This document shows, piece by piece, positions 8,812 to 17,006 of a stretch of 64,000 nucleotides of DNA. Made by a program: the position numbers and the translations under genes. Where the stretch lies: the NCBI RefSeq assembly GCF_032116555.1, contig NZ_CP134949.1, positions 806,001 through 870,000 on the forward strand, read 5' to 3'. Source of the DNA: Halobaculum sp. XH14 (GTDB taxonomy: Archaea; Halobacteriota; Halobacteria; Halobacteriales; Haloferacaceae). Position 1 is the stretch's first letter. The number at the start of each line of letters is the position of its first letter. The notes beneath the pieces are model-generated. The model had not been told where the DNA came from and did not search any database. It was given only the letters and a program-made list of their open reading frames with translations.

Positions 8812-10868
8812 AGCAACCACCCTCCGTAGATGCCGAAGGCGATGAGAAGGACCGTCAGGCCCAGCGTGACCAGCGCCGCGTAGTTACTGACGACGCCGGT
8901 CTGGATGCGGCGGATCCGCGAGCCCGAAAAGAGGCTCACGGAGGAGACGGCGTTGACCGCGCCGTCGACGACGCCCTGATCGAAGGTGTCCGCGGCCCGC
9001 GAGAGCGGGGCGACGACCCGGGTCGCCAGGAACACCTGGTACTCGTCCTGGTAGTAGTTGTTGTACAGCAGGTCCTGGACGGAGCCGAGCCGTGCGGTGT
9101 GCTCGTCGGGCTCCGGGACCGCGTACAGCGAGTATGCGAGTCCGGCCCCGACCAGCGCGAGCCCGAGCGAGACGACCGCGCCGCCGAGCACCGTGGCGAG
9201 TTTACTGCCGGCGACCGTGCCCGTGGAGTAGCCCGCGAAGTCGTGGACGAGGTCCCCGTAGTAGTGTGCGGTCAGTCCCTCGAAGCCCCCGTCGAGCCAC
9301 GAGTGCAGGAAGTCGATGGGTGCGCCCGTGAGCACCTGGACCGGCACCATGTTGATGAAGCCGGCCGTCGCGGCGAGGACGCCGAGCACGACGAGCGGGG
9401 CCTTCACGTTCCAGCCGACCGCCTCGGGCGACTCGGCCTGTCCGGTCCGGGCGTCGCCGTGGAACGTGAGGAACACCATCCGGAACGTGTAGAACGCGGT
9501 CACCGGGACGGCGAGCAGGCCCATCGCGTAGCCCAGGAACAGCAGCGGCGTGCCGCCCAGGCCATGGGCGAGCGCCTCGTAGAGGATCTCGTCCTTCGAC
9601 CAGAAGCCGGCGAACGGGAAGATGCCCGCGAGCGCCAGCGAGCCGGCGAGGAACGTGTAGTAGGTGACGGGCATCCTGTCCTTCAGCCCGCCCATGTCCC
9701 ACATGTTCTCGTTGTGGTGCATCGCGATGATGACCGAGCCGGCACCGAGGAACAGCAGCGCCTTGAAGAACGCGTGGGTGAGCAGGTGGAACGTCGCCGC
9801 GACGTAGCCGCCCGCGCCCAGCGCGAGCATCATGTAGCCGTACTGTGAGATGGTCGAGTACGCGAGCACCTGCTTCAGTTCGCGCTTCACGATGCCCATC
9901 GACCCGGCGAACAGGGCGGTGAAGCCGCCGACCAGCGTGATGACGCCCAGCGCCGTCGGCGACACCGCGTAGAAGCCGTACATCCGGGCGACGAGGTAGA
10001 CCCCGGCCGCGACCATCGTCGCCGCGTGGATGAGCGCGGACACCGGGGTCGGGCCCTCCATCGCGTCGGGCAGCCAGGTGTGGAGCGGGAACTGGGCGGA
10101 CTTGCCGATCACGCCGCCCAGCACGAGCAGGCCGACGACCGTGAACCACGCCTCGGGACCGAGCCCCAGGAACGTGCTCACGGCTTCGGGCATCGCGGTC
10201 TCCGCATTCAGCGCGGCCGCAGCGAGCGCCGGGAACGAGTTCTCGCCCGCGAACTGCGCGGTGCCGAAGGTGGCGAAGACGGCGACGACGCCGACGAGGA
10301 AGAAGTAGTCCCCGAAGCGCGTCACCAGGAACGCCTTCTTCGCGGCCGAGGGCGGGCCGGCCTCCCGGAAGTGGAAGCCGATGAGCAGGAACGAGCAGAG
10401 CCCGACCAGCTCGAAGAACATGAACGCCATGAGCAGGTTGTCGGCGACGACGAACCCGAGCATGGACGCGGTGAACAGGCCGAGGCCGGCGTAGTAGCGC
10501 GGTAGGCCGGTCTCGCCCTCGTCGTTCATGTAGCCGAGCGAGAACACGTGGACCAGCAGCGCGACGAGCGAGACGATGACGAGCATCAGCGCCGCGAGCG
10601 GGTCGAGCAGCAGGCCGAAGGAGAGTTCGAGGTCGCCCGCGGCGGCCCACGTGTACAGCGTCTCGTCGTAGGCGTTCCCGCCGCCCACGGTCAGTGCGAC
10701 CCACGCCGAGAGCAGCAGTGATCCGGCGGTCGCGGCGATGCCGGCGAACGCGCCGCCCTTCGGGAGGACGTCCGAGTCCTCGCCGGAGAGCGCGCCGCCG
10801 AGCGAGATGAGGAACGACAGGAACGGCAGCAGGACGATGGCCGGCGCGTAGTCGAATGCTCCCGCCAT
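8808..10868 (-). CDS. nuoL: NADH dehydrogenase-like complex subunit L
   Basis: A 686-aa distal antiporter-like subunit with many helices and a long C-terminal lateral helix region. Diagnostic blocks include FFELVGLCSFLLIGF, KSAQFPLHTWLPDAMEGPTPVSALIHAATMV (first half only quoted in part: TPVSALIHAATMV) and LTHAFFKALLFLGAGS. It starts at the ATG at 10868, one base after the nuoK stop, and ends in a GTGA overlap with nuoM. It forms the end of the membrane arm and probably couples quinone reduction to ion transport. Confidence 0.96.
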   Translation of the reverse strand: MAGAFDYAPAIVLLPFLSFLISLGGALSGEDSDVLPKGGAFAGIAATAGSLLLSAWVALTVGGGNAYDETLYTWAAAGDLELSFGLLLDPLAALMLVIVSLVALLVHVFSLGYMNDEGETGLPRYYAGLGLFTASMLGFVVADNLLMAFMFFELVGLCSFLLIGFHFREAGPPSAAKKAFLVTRFGDYFFLVGVVAVFATFGTAQFAGENSFPALAAAALNAETAMPEAVSTFLGLGPEAWFTVVGLLVLGGVIGKSAQFPLHTWLPDAMEGPTPVSALIHAATMVAAGVYLVARMYGFYAVSPTALGVITLVGGFTALFAGSMGIVKRELKQVLAYSTISQYGYMMLALGAGGYVAATFHLLTHAFFKALLFLGAGSVIIAMHHNENMWDMGGLKDRMPVTYYTFLAGSLALAGIFPFAGFWSKDEILYEALAHGLGGTPLLFLGYAMGLLAVPVTAFYTFRMVFLTFHGDARTGQAESPEAVGWNVKAPLVVLGVLAATAGFINMVPVQVLTGAPIDFLHSWLDGGFEGLTAHYYGDLVHDFAGYSTGTVAGSKLATVLGGAVVSLGLALVGAGLAYSLYAVPEPDEHTARLGSVQDLLYNNYYQDEYQVFLATRVVAPLSRAADTFDQGVVDGAVNAVSSVSLFSGSRIRRIQTGVVSNYAALVTLGLTVLLIAFGIYGGWLL

Positions 10869-10869
10869 C

Positions 10870-11172
10870 TCACCACCTCATGGTCGTCGCGTCGGTGACG
10901 TCGACGCCCTCGAAGTTCCGGTACAGCACCAGGATGATACCGAGCCCGACCGCGACTTCCGCCGCGGCGAGCGCCATCGTGAACAGCCCGAACGTCTGGC
11001 CCGTGACGTTCCCCCAGTACTGGGAGAACGCGACGAGGTTGATGTTCGCGGCGTTGAGCATGAGTTCCACGGACATGAGGAACAGGAGCGCGTTCCGTCG
11101 GGTGAGCAGGCCGAACACGCCGATACAGAAGACGGCGGCGGCCAGCAGCAGGTAGTACTGCGGGGGGACCAT
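10870..11172 (-). CDS. nuoK: NADH dehydrogenase-like complex subunit K
   Basis: A 100-aa three-helix membrane subunit. The characteristic LLTRRNALLFLMSVELMLNAANINLVAF stretch (shown here as MSVELMLNAANINL) carries the conserved glutamate of helix 2, and EVAVGLGIILVLYRN holds the helix 3 glutamate. The ATG at 11172 overlaps the nuoJ2 stop by one base. It links NuoJ and NuoL in the proton path. Confidence 0.95.
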   Translation of the reverse strand: MVPPQYYLLLAAAVFCIGVFGLLTRRNALLFLMSVELMLNAANINLVAFSQYWGNVTGQTFGLFTMALAAAEVAVGLGIILVLYRNFEGVDVTDATTMRW

Positions 11173-11543
11173 CAGTCGCTCCCCCCGTCGGTGCGTTCGC
11201 TCGAATCACGGGACAGCGCGGTCTCGAGGACGCCCTCGTCGCCGCGCTTGGCGAGGAAGATGGCGCCGTCGATGGCGATGTCTAGCACGACGGCGATGAC
11301 GAGGAACGCCACGAGGAACCCCTCGGCGGGGACGGGACCGCCGGTGATGTTGAACATCGCGTAGCCGATGCTCGCGGTGATCGACGCGCCCTCGGGGAAG
11401 CCGGCCGCCTCCTCGAGCGGGAACGACGAGGTGAGGAACACGAGCGCCATCACCACGAACAGCGCCACCGCCGCGAGGCCCGGTACGAGATGCGACCCGA
11501 GTTTCAGTTCGGGTTTCGACCCGCGTGCACCGTCCTGGCTCAC
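11172..11543 (-). CDS. nuoJ2: NuoJ C-terminal half (second nuoJ gene)
   Basis: A 123-aa membrane protein covering the C-terminal half of NuoJ, which is split into two genes in haloarchaea. I use a GTG start at 11543 because it forms a GTGA overlap with the nuoJ1 stop and gives MSQDGARGSKPELKLGS. Two transmembrane segments are evident (HLVPGLAAVALFVVMALVFL and EGFLVAFLVIAVVLDIAID). The conserved NuoJ helix 3 lies in the other gene. The downstream nuoK start overlaps its stop. Confidence 0.88.
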   Translation of the reverse strand: MSQDGARGSKPELKLGSHLVPGLAAVALFVVMALVFLTSSFPLEEAAGFPEGASITASIGYAMFNITGGPVPAEGFLVAFLVIAVVLDIAIDGAIFLAKRGDEGVLETALSRDSSERTDGGSD

Positions 11544-11818
11544 GTGCGCGTCACCTCGGGTTCGGTCCCGGCTTCGTCGGTCCGCACGAGCATCACGGCG
11601 AACGTGATGAGCACGAGCACCCCGCCCACGTAGACGAGTATCTGCATGGCGGCGAGGAACTCCGCCTGCAGCATCACGTAGTGGACCGCGACGCTCAACA
11701 GGGCGACTCCCAGCAGGAGTGCGGAGTGCCACACGTCCCTGACCAGGACGACGCCCAGGCTGGCGCCCACCGTGACGAGGGCGAACAGCGCGAACGCGAT
11801 AGTCTCTGCTACAACCAT
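11540..11818 (-). CDS. nuoJ1: NuoJ N-terminal half (first nuoJ gene)
   Basis: A 92-aa membrane subunit with about three helices. It holds the NuoJ signature YVGGVLVLITFAVML, the pi-bulge helix that gates the proton channel in complex I. It is coupled by GTGA to nuoJ2. In this genome nearly 650 bp of repeat-containing sequence separates it from nuoI, whereas most other nuo junctions are overlapping or within a few bases. It may therefore need its own promoter or rely on read-through. Confidence 0.92.
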   Translation of the reverse strand: MVVAETIAFALFALVTVGASLGVVLVRDVWHSALLLGVALLSVAVHYVMLQAEFLAAMQILVYVGGVLVLITFAVMLVRTDEAGTEPEVTRT

Positions 11819-12023
11819 TACGCGACACTCCCGTCGGAGGGCGTTTGAAGGTTTCGAGAACGTTCCGCGCGTATGCGTGTGTGCGTGGCGATTACCGGTG
11901 GTGAGTTCCGGAGGGTTTTCCTCTCCGGTAGGCGTCTGTTACCGTTGGATTCCGTGTTGGAATTCAGTCGGTTGCGCGCGATTCTTTTGCCTGGAAATGG
12001 CGCGTGCGGGAGTCTTTGCCTCA

Positions 12024-12190
12024 TATAGGCAGATTACTGCTGCTTGACCTAGGAGAGCCTCGCCCTCCCCAGCCGCTTGCGATGCTCGCTCGCAGGCTCG
12101 CTACGCTTCTCACCCCTCGCGCGCGAGTGCTCGCGCCACAGGGGCGCTCGCGTCACGCGCGCCGACCGCCAGCACGCGCTCGACCGCACC
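12024..12190 (-). repeat. Dispersed intergenic repeat, type I copy (inverted)
   Basis: Read on the minus strand, this is the same block order as at 3028-3163. It has a GCGCGTGACGCGAGCG-like start, then GAGTGCTCGCGCG-type arms, AGCGAGCCTGCGAGCGAGCA and GGGGAGGGCGAGGC, and it ends with a decayed version of the CAGCAGTAGT terminus. It lies within the gap between nuoI and nuoJ1. Confidence 0.75.
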
Positions 12191-12294
12191 CCTGCTGCCA
12201 ACGTACCCGCCGGCCAGCCGGACGAAAGTCAGGCCGGACTACCCACGGCGTGTACCTGCGGTAGTCGGGCCCGCGACGCTCGACCGACTTCCCG

Positions 12295-12395
12295 GCGGGT
12301 GGGAATGGAAGGGACCGCGGGGGCTTCCGAGGCGGTCCGAACGGGACGAGTGACCGAGTCGAGGGGTCAAACGTAGACGGGAGCTTTCGCGGCCA
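12295..12395 (+). repeat. Dispersed intergenic repeat, type II copy without hairpin insert
   Basis: Contains GGTGGGAATGGAAGGG then CCGCGG and GGGCTTCCGAGG. This is a slightly diverged form of the GGTGGGACTGAAAGGGG / GGGCTTTCGAGG pair found at 22640-22765, 28032-28131 and 50340-50375. A weaker GAGCTTTCGCG unit follows 60 bp later (12381). Here the slot between the two conserved blocks holds only the palindrome CCGCGG. Confidence 0.75.
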
Positions 12396-12433
12396 TCACT
12401 ACGGTAGTAGGGACTCAGCACCACACCATACCG

Positions 12434-12466
12434 AAAACTGCTCCAGAAAAACGCCGGAATCAGAAA
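12434..12466 (-). terminator. Multiple oligo-T runs after nuoI
   Basis: Immediately after the nuoI stop, the minus strand reads TTTTCTG, then GTTTTTCTGG, then GTTTTCGG within 35 nt. Successive T-runs are typical archaeal termination signals. They suggest that nuoA-I transcripts can end here, before the nuoJ-N block. Confidence 0.6.
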
Positions 12467-12467
12467 A

Positions 12468-12929
12468 CTACTGGTAGTCCAGTTCGCCCTCGCCCTCGCC
12501 GATCCAGGCGCCGCGATCCGGCTCGCGAGACGCGAGCGGGTCGATGCCCTTGTACCAGGGCACGTTCTTCAGTTCCTCCTTGTTGTACACGAAGTCGTCC
12601 TTCGTGTCCGCGGTGAACTCGAAGTTCTGCGTGAGCAGGATGGCGTCCACCGGGCAGACCTCCTCACACAGTCGGCAGTAGATGCACTGCCCGATGTGGA
12701 GGTTGTACTGCTCGCCGTTCCGCTGTTCGTCCATCACGATCTGGATCGTGTCGTTCGGACAGACGTTCTCACACTGGCGACACCAGATGCACCGCTCCTG
12801 TGAGAACTTGTGGACCCCGCGGAACCGGGGGCTGACTTCGGGCGCGACGTCCGGGTACTCCACCGTGAACGTCGTGCCGTCCAGTGCGTGCTTCATCGTG
12901 GTCGCCATGCCTTTGAGGATTCCAATCAT
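12468..12929 (-). CDS. nuoI: NADH dehydrogenase-like complex subunit I (2x[4Fe-4S])
   Basis: A 153-aa ferredoxin-like subunit that relays electrons through clusters N6a and N6b towards NuoB. The two CxxCxxCxxxCP motifs are at C47/C50/C53/C57 and C82/C85/C88/C92 (CIWCRQCENVCP; CIYCRLCEEVCP). The start MIGILKGMATTMKHALDG is the ATG at 12929, just after the nuoH stop. It is the last gene before the repeat-filled gap in the operon, and T-rich signals follow its stop. Confidence 0.97.
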   Translation of the reverse strand: MIGILKGMATTMKHALDGTTFTVEYPDVAPEVSPRFRGVHKFSQERCIWCRQCENVCPNDTIQIVMDEQRNGEQYNLHIGQCIYCRLCEEVCPVDAILLTQNFEFTADTKDDFVYNKEELKNVPWYKGIDPLASREPDRGAWIGEGEGELDYQ

Positions 12930-12931
12930 GA

Positions 12932-13996
12932 TTACGCGAGCACCCCCACGAGCACCGCGGTGAGGACGAGGTTAGCGAAGGACAGCACGAGCATGCCCTT
13001 CCAGCCGATCTCGATGAACTGGTCGACGCGGAGCCGCGGGATCGCCGAGCGCGCCCACTGGGTGAACAGGTAGAACGCCCAGATCTTCGCGGTGAACCAG
13101 ACGATCCCCAGCGCCGCCGGGCCGGGCCCGGCCGGGCCGCCGAGGAACAGCGTCGCCGCGAGCGCGCCACCCAGGAAGATGTGGATGAACTCGCCCAGAT
13201 AGATCAGCACGAAGTACACCGAACTGTACTCCGTCTGGTAGCCGGCGACGATCTCGGTCGGCGCCTCGGGGACGTCGAACGGGTTGCGCCCGACCTCCGC
13301 GAGGTTCGCTGCGATGAACAGCGCGAACGCGAACGGGTTCACGAACGCGAACCACATCGGGATCGAGACTCCGGCGATCGTGACGAACGGCTCGGCCTGC
13401 TGGGCGACGATCTGGCTCGTCTGGAGCGTCCCCGTGAACAGCACGACCGAGAGCGCCGTGATGACGAGCGGGATCTCGTAGGCGATGTTCGAGGCAACCG
13501 CGCGCAGCCCCCCAAGCAGCGAGTACTTGTTGTTCGACGCGTACCCCATCATCATCAGCCCGAGCGACGCGATCGAGGAGGCGGCGAACGCGAACGCGAG
13601 CCCCGTCTCGGGGTCCGCGAGCTGGATGCCGCTCCCCATCGGGATGACCGCGAAGCCGAGCAGCGCCGAGAAGGGGATGAGTATCGGTCCGAGGTCGTAG
13701 GCCGGCCGGTCAGCCCCGTCGGGGATGATGAGCTCCTTCGAGAGCAGGCGGACCGCGTCGGCGACGATGATGAACAGCCCGAACGGGCCGATACGGTTCA
13801 CCGCGATGCGGTCCGTGAACGCCGCCGTGATCTTCCGTTTCGCCCACGGGCCGGCGACGGCCGTGTTGATGAGCAGGAAGTTGGCGACGAGGAACGCGCC
13901 GACGAGCGCGCCCACGATGTCCGCCGCCAGCCCGCCGAACGGGAGCAGTCCGGCGATGGTGTCGGGCAGCATCTGCTGGAGCACGACCCCCGCCAT
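12932..13996 (-). CDS. nuoH: NADH dehydrogenase-like complex subunit H
   Basis: A 354-aa membrane subunit that forms the quinone chamber with NuoB and NuoD. Signature regions are NRIGPFGLFIIVADAVRLLSKE and EVGRNPFDVPEAPTEIVAGYQTEYS; the acidic loop that guides quinone is quoted only in part as FDVPEAPTEIVAGYQTEYS. About eight helices. I start at the ATG at 13996 (MAGVVLQQMLPDTIAGLLPF), which overlaps by one base the stop of a small ORF lying between nuoCD and nuoH. An open frame further upstream lacks membrane character. Confidence 0.95.
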   Translation of the reverse strand: MAGVVLQQMLPDTIAGLLPFGGLAADIVGALVGAFLVANFLLINTAVAGPWAKRKITAAFTDRIAVNRIGPFGLFIIVADAVRLLSKELIIPDGADRPAYDLGPILIPFSALLGFAVIPMGSGIQLADPETGLAFAFAASSIASLGLMMMGYASNNKYSLLGGLRAVASNIAYEIPLVITALSVVLFTGTLQTSQIVAQQAEPFVTIAGVSIPMWFAFVNPFAFALFIAANLAEVGRNPFDVPEAPTEIVAGYQTEYSSVYFVLIYLGEFIHIFLGGALAATLFLGGPAGPGPAALGIVWFTAKIWAFYLFTQWARSAIPRLRVDQFIEIGWKGMLVLSFANLVLTAVLVGVLA

Positions 13997-14103
13997 CAGC
14001 GGTCCACCTCCGCGAAAGCCCTCGCGGCCGCTCCGCGGCCGCTCGCCCTTTTCATGTCCACCAGGGCGTGGCCAGTGATGGCATCGAAGGTCCGGATCGT
14101 CAT
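13996..14103 (-). CDS. Putative 35-aa ORF coupled between nuoCD and nuoH
   Basis: A small ORF begins MTIRTFDAITGHALVDMKRA and ends EVDR. Its ATG overlaps the nuoCD stop as ATGA (14103-14100) and its TGA overlaps the nuoH ATG as TGATG (13998-13994). The double coupling is what supports it; the product has no recognised domain, cysteine pair or membrane segment. The nuoCD product also ends GEVDR, so the segment might be partly a duplicated operon junction. It could be a translated linker that carries ribosomes from nuoCD to nuoH. Confidence 0.4.
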   Translation of the reverse strand: MTIRTFDAITGHALVDMKRASGRGAAARAFAEVDR

Positions 14104-15779
14104 CGATCCACCTCACCGAGCACGATGTCGAGGCTCCCGAGCGCGGCCACGAGGTCGGGCACGTACTCGCCCTCGGCCATCTCCGGGAGCGTCTGGAGGT
14201 TCGAGAAACACGGCGAGCGGATCTTGAACCGCGCCGGCTTGTCCGTGCCGTCCGACCGGATGTAGATGCCGAGTTCGCCCTTCGCGCCCTCGACCGCGCG
14301 GTACACCTCGGTGTCGTCCGCCGGCTTCAGCGTCCGGGGAACGTTCGCCTGGATCTCCCGATCCTCCTCGGGCCAGTCCTCGAGGAGGTCGATACACTGT
14401 TCGATGATCTTCGCGGACTCCTCGACCTCGCGCATGCGCACGAGGAGGCGGCTGTAGTTGTCACAGCCGTCCTCGGTGACGACGTCCCAGTCGAGTTCGT
14501 CGTAGTAGCCGTACGGGTCGTCCCGCCGGAGGTCGTAGTCGATGCCGGAGCCGCGGGCGACCGGCCCGGTCGCACCGTAGCTCTTGGCGACCTCGGGCGG
14601 CAGCACGCCCGTGCCGACGGTCCGCATCTGCAGCACCTCGTTCGAGGAGATGAGGTCGTGGTACTCCTCGAGCGCCTGGGGGAGCTCCTCCAGGAAGTCG
14701 CGGGTCTTCTCGAAGAACTCCTCGCGGGGCTCGGGCAGGTCCCAGACGACCCCGCCGAGCCGGAAGTAGTTGAACATGAGCCGCTGGCCGGTCAGGTCCT
14801 CCAAGATGTTCTGGGCCTTCTCGCGGTCCCGGATCGCGTACATGAAGATGGCGGTGAAGTCGCCGTACACGTCCAGCGCGAACGTCCCCACGGCGAGCAT
14901 GTGTGCGGCGATGCGGCACAGCTCCGCGCCCATCGTCCGGATCACCTGCGCGTACTCGGGCACCTCGATGTCGGCGAGATCCTCGGCGACCCGCGCGTAC
15001 GCCCACTCGTTCAACAGCCCCGCCGAGATGTAGTCCCAGCGGTCGGGGTAGGGCATGATCTGGTGGCGGTAGGTGCCGTTCTGGCACATCTGCTCCTCAC
15101 AGCGGTGGAGGTAGCCGATGTCCGATTTCACGTCGGCGACCTGCTCGCCGTCGAGCGTCGTCTCCAGGTGGAGCACGCCGTGGGTCGCGGGGTGGTGGGG
15201 ACCGATGTTGAGGAACATCGTGTCCGCGTCCGTTCCCCCTTCCTCGCGCGTGTCCTCCTGCAGCGGGTTCGCGTGTTCGCGCAACGGGACGACCTGCGGT
15301 CGGTTCTGGTCGTACGACTGCGAGAGCGGGTGTCCCTGCCAGGTTTCGGGGAGCAGGATGCGGCGGAGGTCGGGGTGGTCGTCGTACTCGATGCCGACGA
15401 GGTCGTACGCCTCCCGCTCGTGCCAGTCCGCGGTGCGGAACACCGCCTCGCCCGACTCGGAAACCGGGTTTTCGCGATCCGTGGGGACGACGACGCTGAC
15501 CTCCTGGGTCGGGTCGTCGTACTTCCTCAGGTGGTAGATCGACTCGAACCGGTCCTCGTACTCCTGGGCGGTCACACACGAGAGGTGGTCGAAACCGGCC
15601 TCCGTGCGGAGCGTCGAGAGCACGTCCTGCACCTCGTCGGGCCGCACGACGTAGCCCGGCGCGTTCAGATGCTCCTCGCGTCCGATGACGTGCTCACCCA
15701 GCAGGGCCGCGAGTTCGTCCGGCGTCTGTTCCGCGAGCGCCCCGTCGGCCGCACGCGGATCGGGTTCTTCGAGGCTCAT
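14100..15779 (-). CDS. nuoCD: NADH dehydrogenase-like complex fused subunit CD
   Basis: A 559-aa fusion of NuoC (about residues 30-175, including DWHEREAYDLVGIEYDDHPD) and the 49-kDa NuoD (about 185-559, starting LNIGPHHPATHGVLHL). The NuoD histidine and tyrosine of the quinone site lie in the HPATHG region and ENLYR-like HRCEEQM segments. It forms the peripheral arm above NuoH. Its ATG at 15779 overlaps the nuoB TAA by one base, and its TGA overlaps the next small ORF. Confidence 0.97.
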   Translation of the reverse strand: MSLEEPDPRAADGALAEQTPDELAALLGEHVIGREEHLNAPGYVVRPDEVQDVLSTLRTEAGFDHLSCVTAQEYEDRFESIYHLRKYDDPTQEVSVVVPTDRENPVSESGEAVFRTADWHEREAYDLVGIEYDDHPDLRRILLPETWQGHPLSQSYDQNRPQVVPLREHANPLQEDTREEGGTDADTMFLNIGPHHPATHGVLHLETTLDGEQVADVKSDIGYLHRCEEQMCQNGTYRHQIMPYPDRWDYISAGLLNEWAYARVAEDLADIEVPEYAQVIRTMGAELCRIAAHMLAVGTFALDVYGDFTAIFMYAIRDREKAQNILEDLTGQRLMFNYFRLGGVVWDLPEPREEFFEKTRDFLEELPQALEEYHDLISSNEVLQMRTVGTGVLPPEVAKSYGATGPVARGSGIDYDLRRDDPYGYYDELDWDVVTEDGCDNYSRLLVRMREVEESAKIIEQCIDLLEDWPEEDREIQANVPRTLKPADDTEVYRAVEGAKGELGIYIRSDGTDKPARFKIRSPCFSNLQTLPEMAEGEYVPDLVAALGSLDIVLGEVDR

Positions 15780-16480
15780 TAGGGTGAATCAGCCCAGTTG
15801 TACCGCATGACGAGGTCCTCCTCGTCGATGTCGTCGGCGAGCTGGTCGATGATCTCGTCCCGGTCGAGGTCGCCGAACTGTTCGAGCTCGTACGGCTTGA
15901 CCGTCACCGGCGAGGACTCGCCGTTGGCGATGCGCTCCTGCAGCTTCACGACCCCGTAGACGAGCGCCTCGGGACGGGGCGGGCAGCCGGGGACGTGGAT
16001 GTCCACCGGGATGACCTCCTCGGCGCCCTTGATGACGTTGTACCCCTCCTGGAACGGGCCGCCGGAGATGGTACACGAGCCCATGCCGACGACGAACTTC
16101 GGCTCGGGCATCTGGTCGTACACGCGCTTCATCCGCGGGGCGAACTTCGAGACGATGGTGCCCGGCACGATGATGACGTCCGCCTGGCGCGGCGAGGCGC
16201 GCGGCACGCCCGAGCCGAAGCGGTCGAGGTCGTGTTTCACCCCGTAGGTGTGCATCATCTCGATGCTGCAGCAGGCGATGCCGAACTGCAGCATGAACAT
16301 CGACGAGCCCCGGACCCAGTTCATGAACTTGTCGAACTTGGTGAGGATGAACGGGGAGGAGCCGAACGCCTCCCGGAGCTTCGAGTTGAAGCGGTCGTCC
16401 TGCCCGGCCATCCGCGCGTCGCGGGTCTCTGTCAGTACCTCGGAGTCGTCCGTGATGAACGGTCTGTTGTCGCTACTCAT
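15779..16480 (-). CDS. nuoB: NADH dehydrogenase-like complex subunit B ([4Fe-4S] N2)
   Basis: A 233-aa subunit carrying the terminal cluster N2 next to quinone. Cluster ligands are visible as the tandem cysteines in GIACCSIEMM, the cysteine in VGMGSCTISGG and the one in VPGCPPRPEALVYG. The ATG at 16480 is chosen because it overlaps the nuoA stop (ATGA) and yields MSSDNRPFITDDSEVLTETR; longer upstream readings run through nuoA in another frame. It has a C-terminal acidic extension, usual in halophiles. Confidence 0.97.
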   Translation of the reverse strand: MSSDNRPFITDDSEVLTETRDARMAGQDDRFNSKLREAFGSSPFILTKFDKFMNWVRGSSMFMLQFGIACCSIEMMHTYGVKHDLDRFGSGVPRASPRQADVIIVPGTIVSKFAPRMKRVYDQMPEPKFVVGMGSCTISGGPFQEGYNVIKGAEEVIPVDIHVPGCPPRPEALVYGVVKLQERIANGESSPVTVKPYELEQFGDLDRDEIIDQLADDIDEEDLVMRYNWADSP

Positions 16481-16893
16481 GATTGACGCTCCGTCTTCCG
16501 TCGGGCCGCCCGCGGGCTCTGTGCCCAGCTGACTGCCCCCTGCCGCCACGCCCACACGAGCCCGACGACCAGCACCGCGATGAACACCAGCATGGGGAGG
16601 AGCACGTCCGCCAGCGGGACGCCCGCCTCCAGCGCGGAGCCGTAGATGACCGCCCACGGGAACACGAGGACGGTCTCGATGTCGAAGACGACGAACAGCA
16701 ACGCGACCATGTAGTACTGGATGTTGAACTGGATGCCGATCGCCGACTCGGTGGGAATCTCGCCGGACTCGTACGTGGCGCTTTTCCCCTGTTCCGGCAC
16801 GGTCGGGCGAAGGATCGCGGACGCGGCCATCATCCCGAGAGGGATGCCCACGCCCATCAACGCCAACGCGCCGATAGCTATCCATGGATTCAT
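16477..16893 (-). CDS. nuoA: NADH dehydrogenase-like complex subunit A
   Basis: A 138-aa three-helix subunit, first gene of the operon. The signature YESGEIPTESAIGIQFNIQYYMVALLFVVFDIETVLVFPWA includes the conserved loop cysteine position, here replaced by serine in YESGE, and the FDIETVLVFPW helix. The ATG at 16893 is preceded by GGAG eight bases upstream and by a TATA-like GCTTATTAG about 40 bases upstream, so the mRNA probably has a short leader. Confidence 0.95.
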   Translation of the reverse strand: MNPWIAIGALALMGVGIPLGMMAASAILRPTVPEQGKSATYESGEIPTESAIGIQFNIQYYMVALLFVVFDIETVLVFPWAVIYGSALEAGVPLADVLLPMLVFIAVLVVGLVWAWRQGAVSWAQSPRAARRKTERQS

Positions 16894-16901
16894 TCCGGGT
16901 T

Positions 16902-16940
16902 CTCCTATCGTTCGTGGCTAGTCGGGGGGCGCTAATAAGC
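16902..16940 (-). promoter_or_regulatory. Promoter and Shine-Dalgarno of the nuo operon
   Basis: Minus-strand GCTTATTAGC (16931-16940) fits a haloarchaeal TATA element. A start site about 26 nt downstream would leave a leader of roughly 16 nt, in which AGGAG (16902-16906) lies eight bases before the nuoA ATG. A second, similar GCTTATCAAC lies directly upstream. Confidence 0.55.
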
Positions 16941-17006
16941 GTTGATAAGCGCCGCCCGCGGGTGGACGGACGCCCGGCCGAAGCGCACGAACCGCCAACC
17001 GACTCG

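Larger units (their letters stand above)
11819..12467. other. 649-bp non-coding gap inside the nuo operon
   Basis: No convincing gene is seen. The part next to nuoJ1 (about 11819-12020) is ordinary intergenic sequence and may hold a nuoJ1 promoter, although no clear TATA box stands out. The middle holds an inverted type I repeat copy. The part near nuoI holds a type II repeat in direct orientation and T-runs on the minus strand just after nuoI. Confidence 0.7.
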
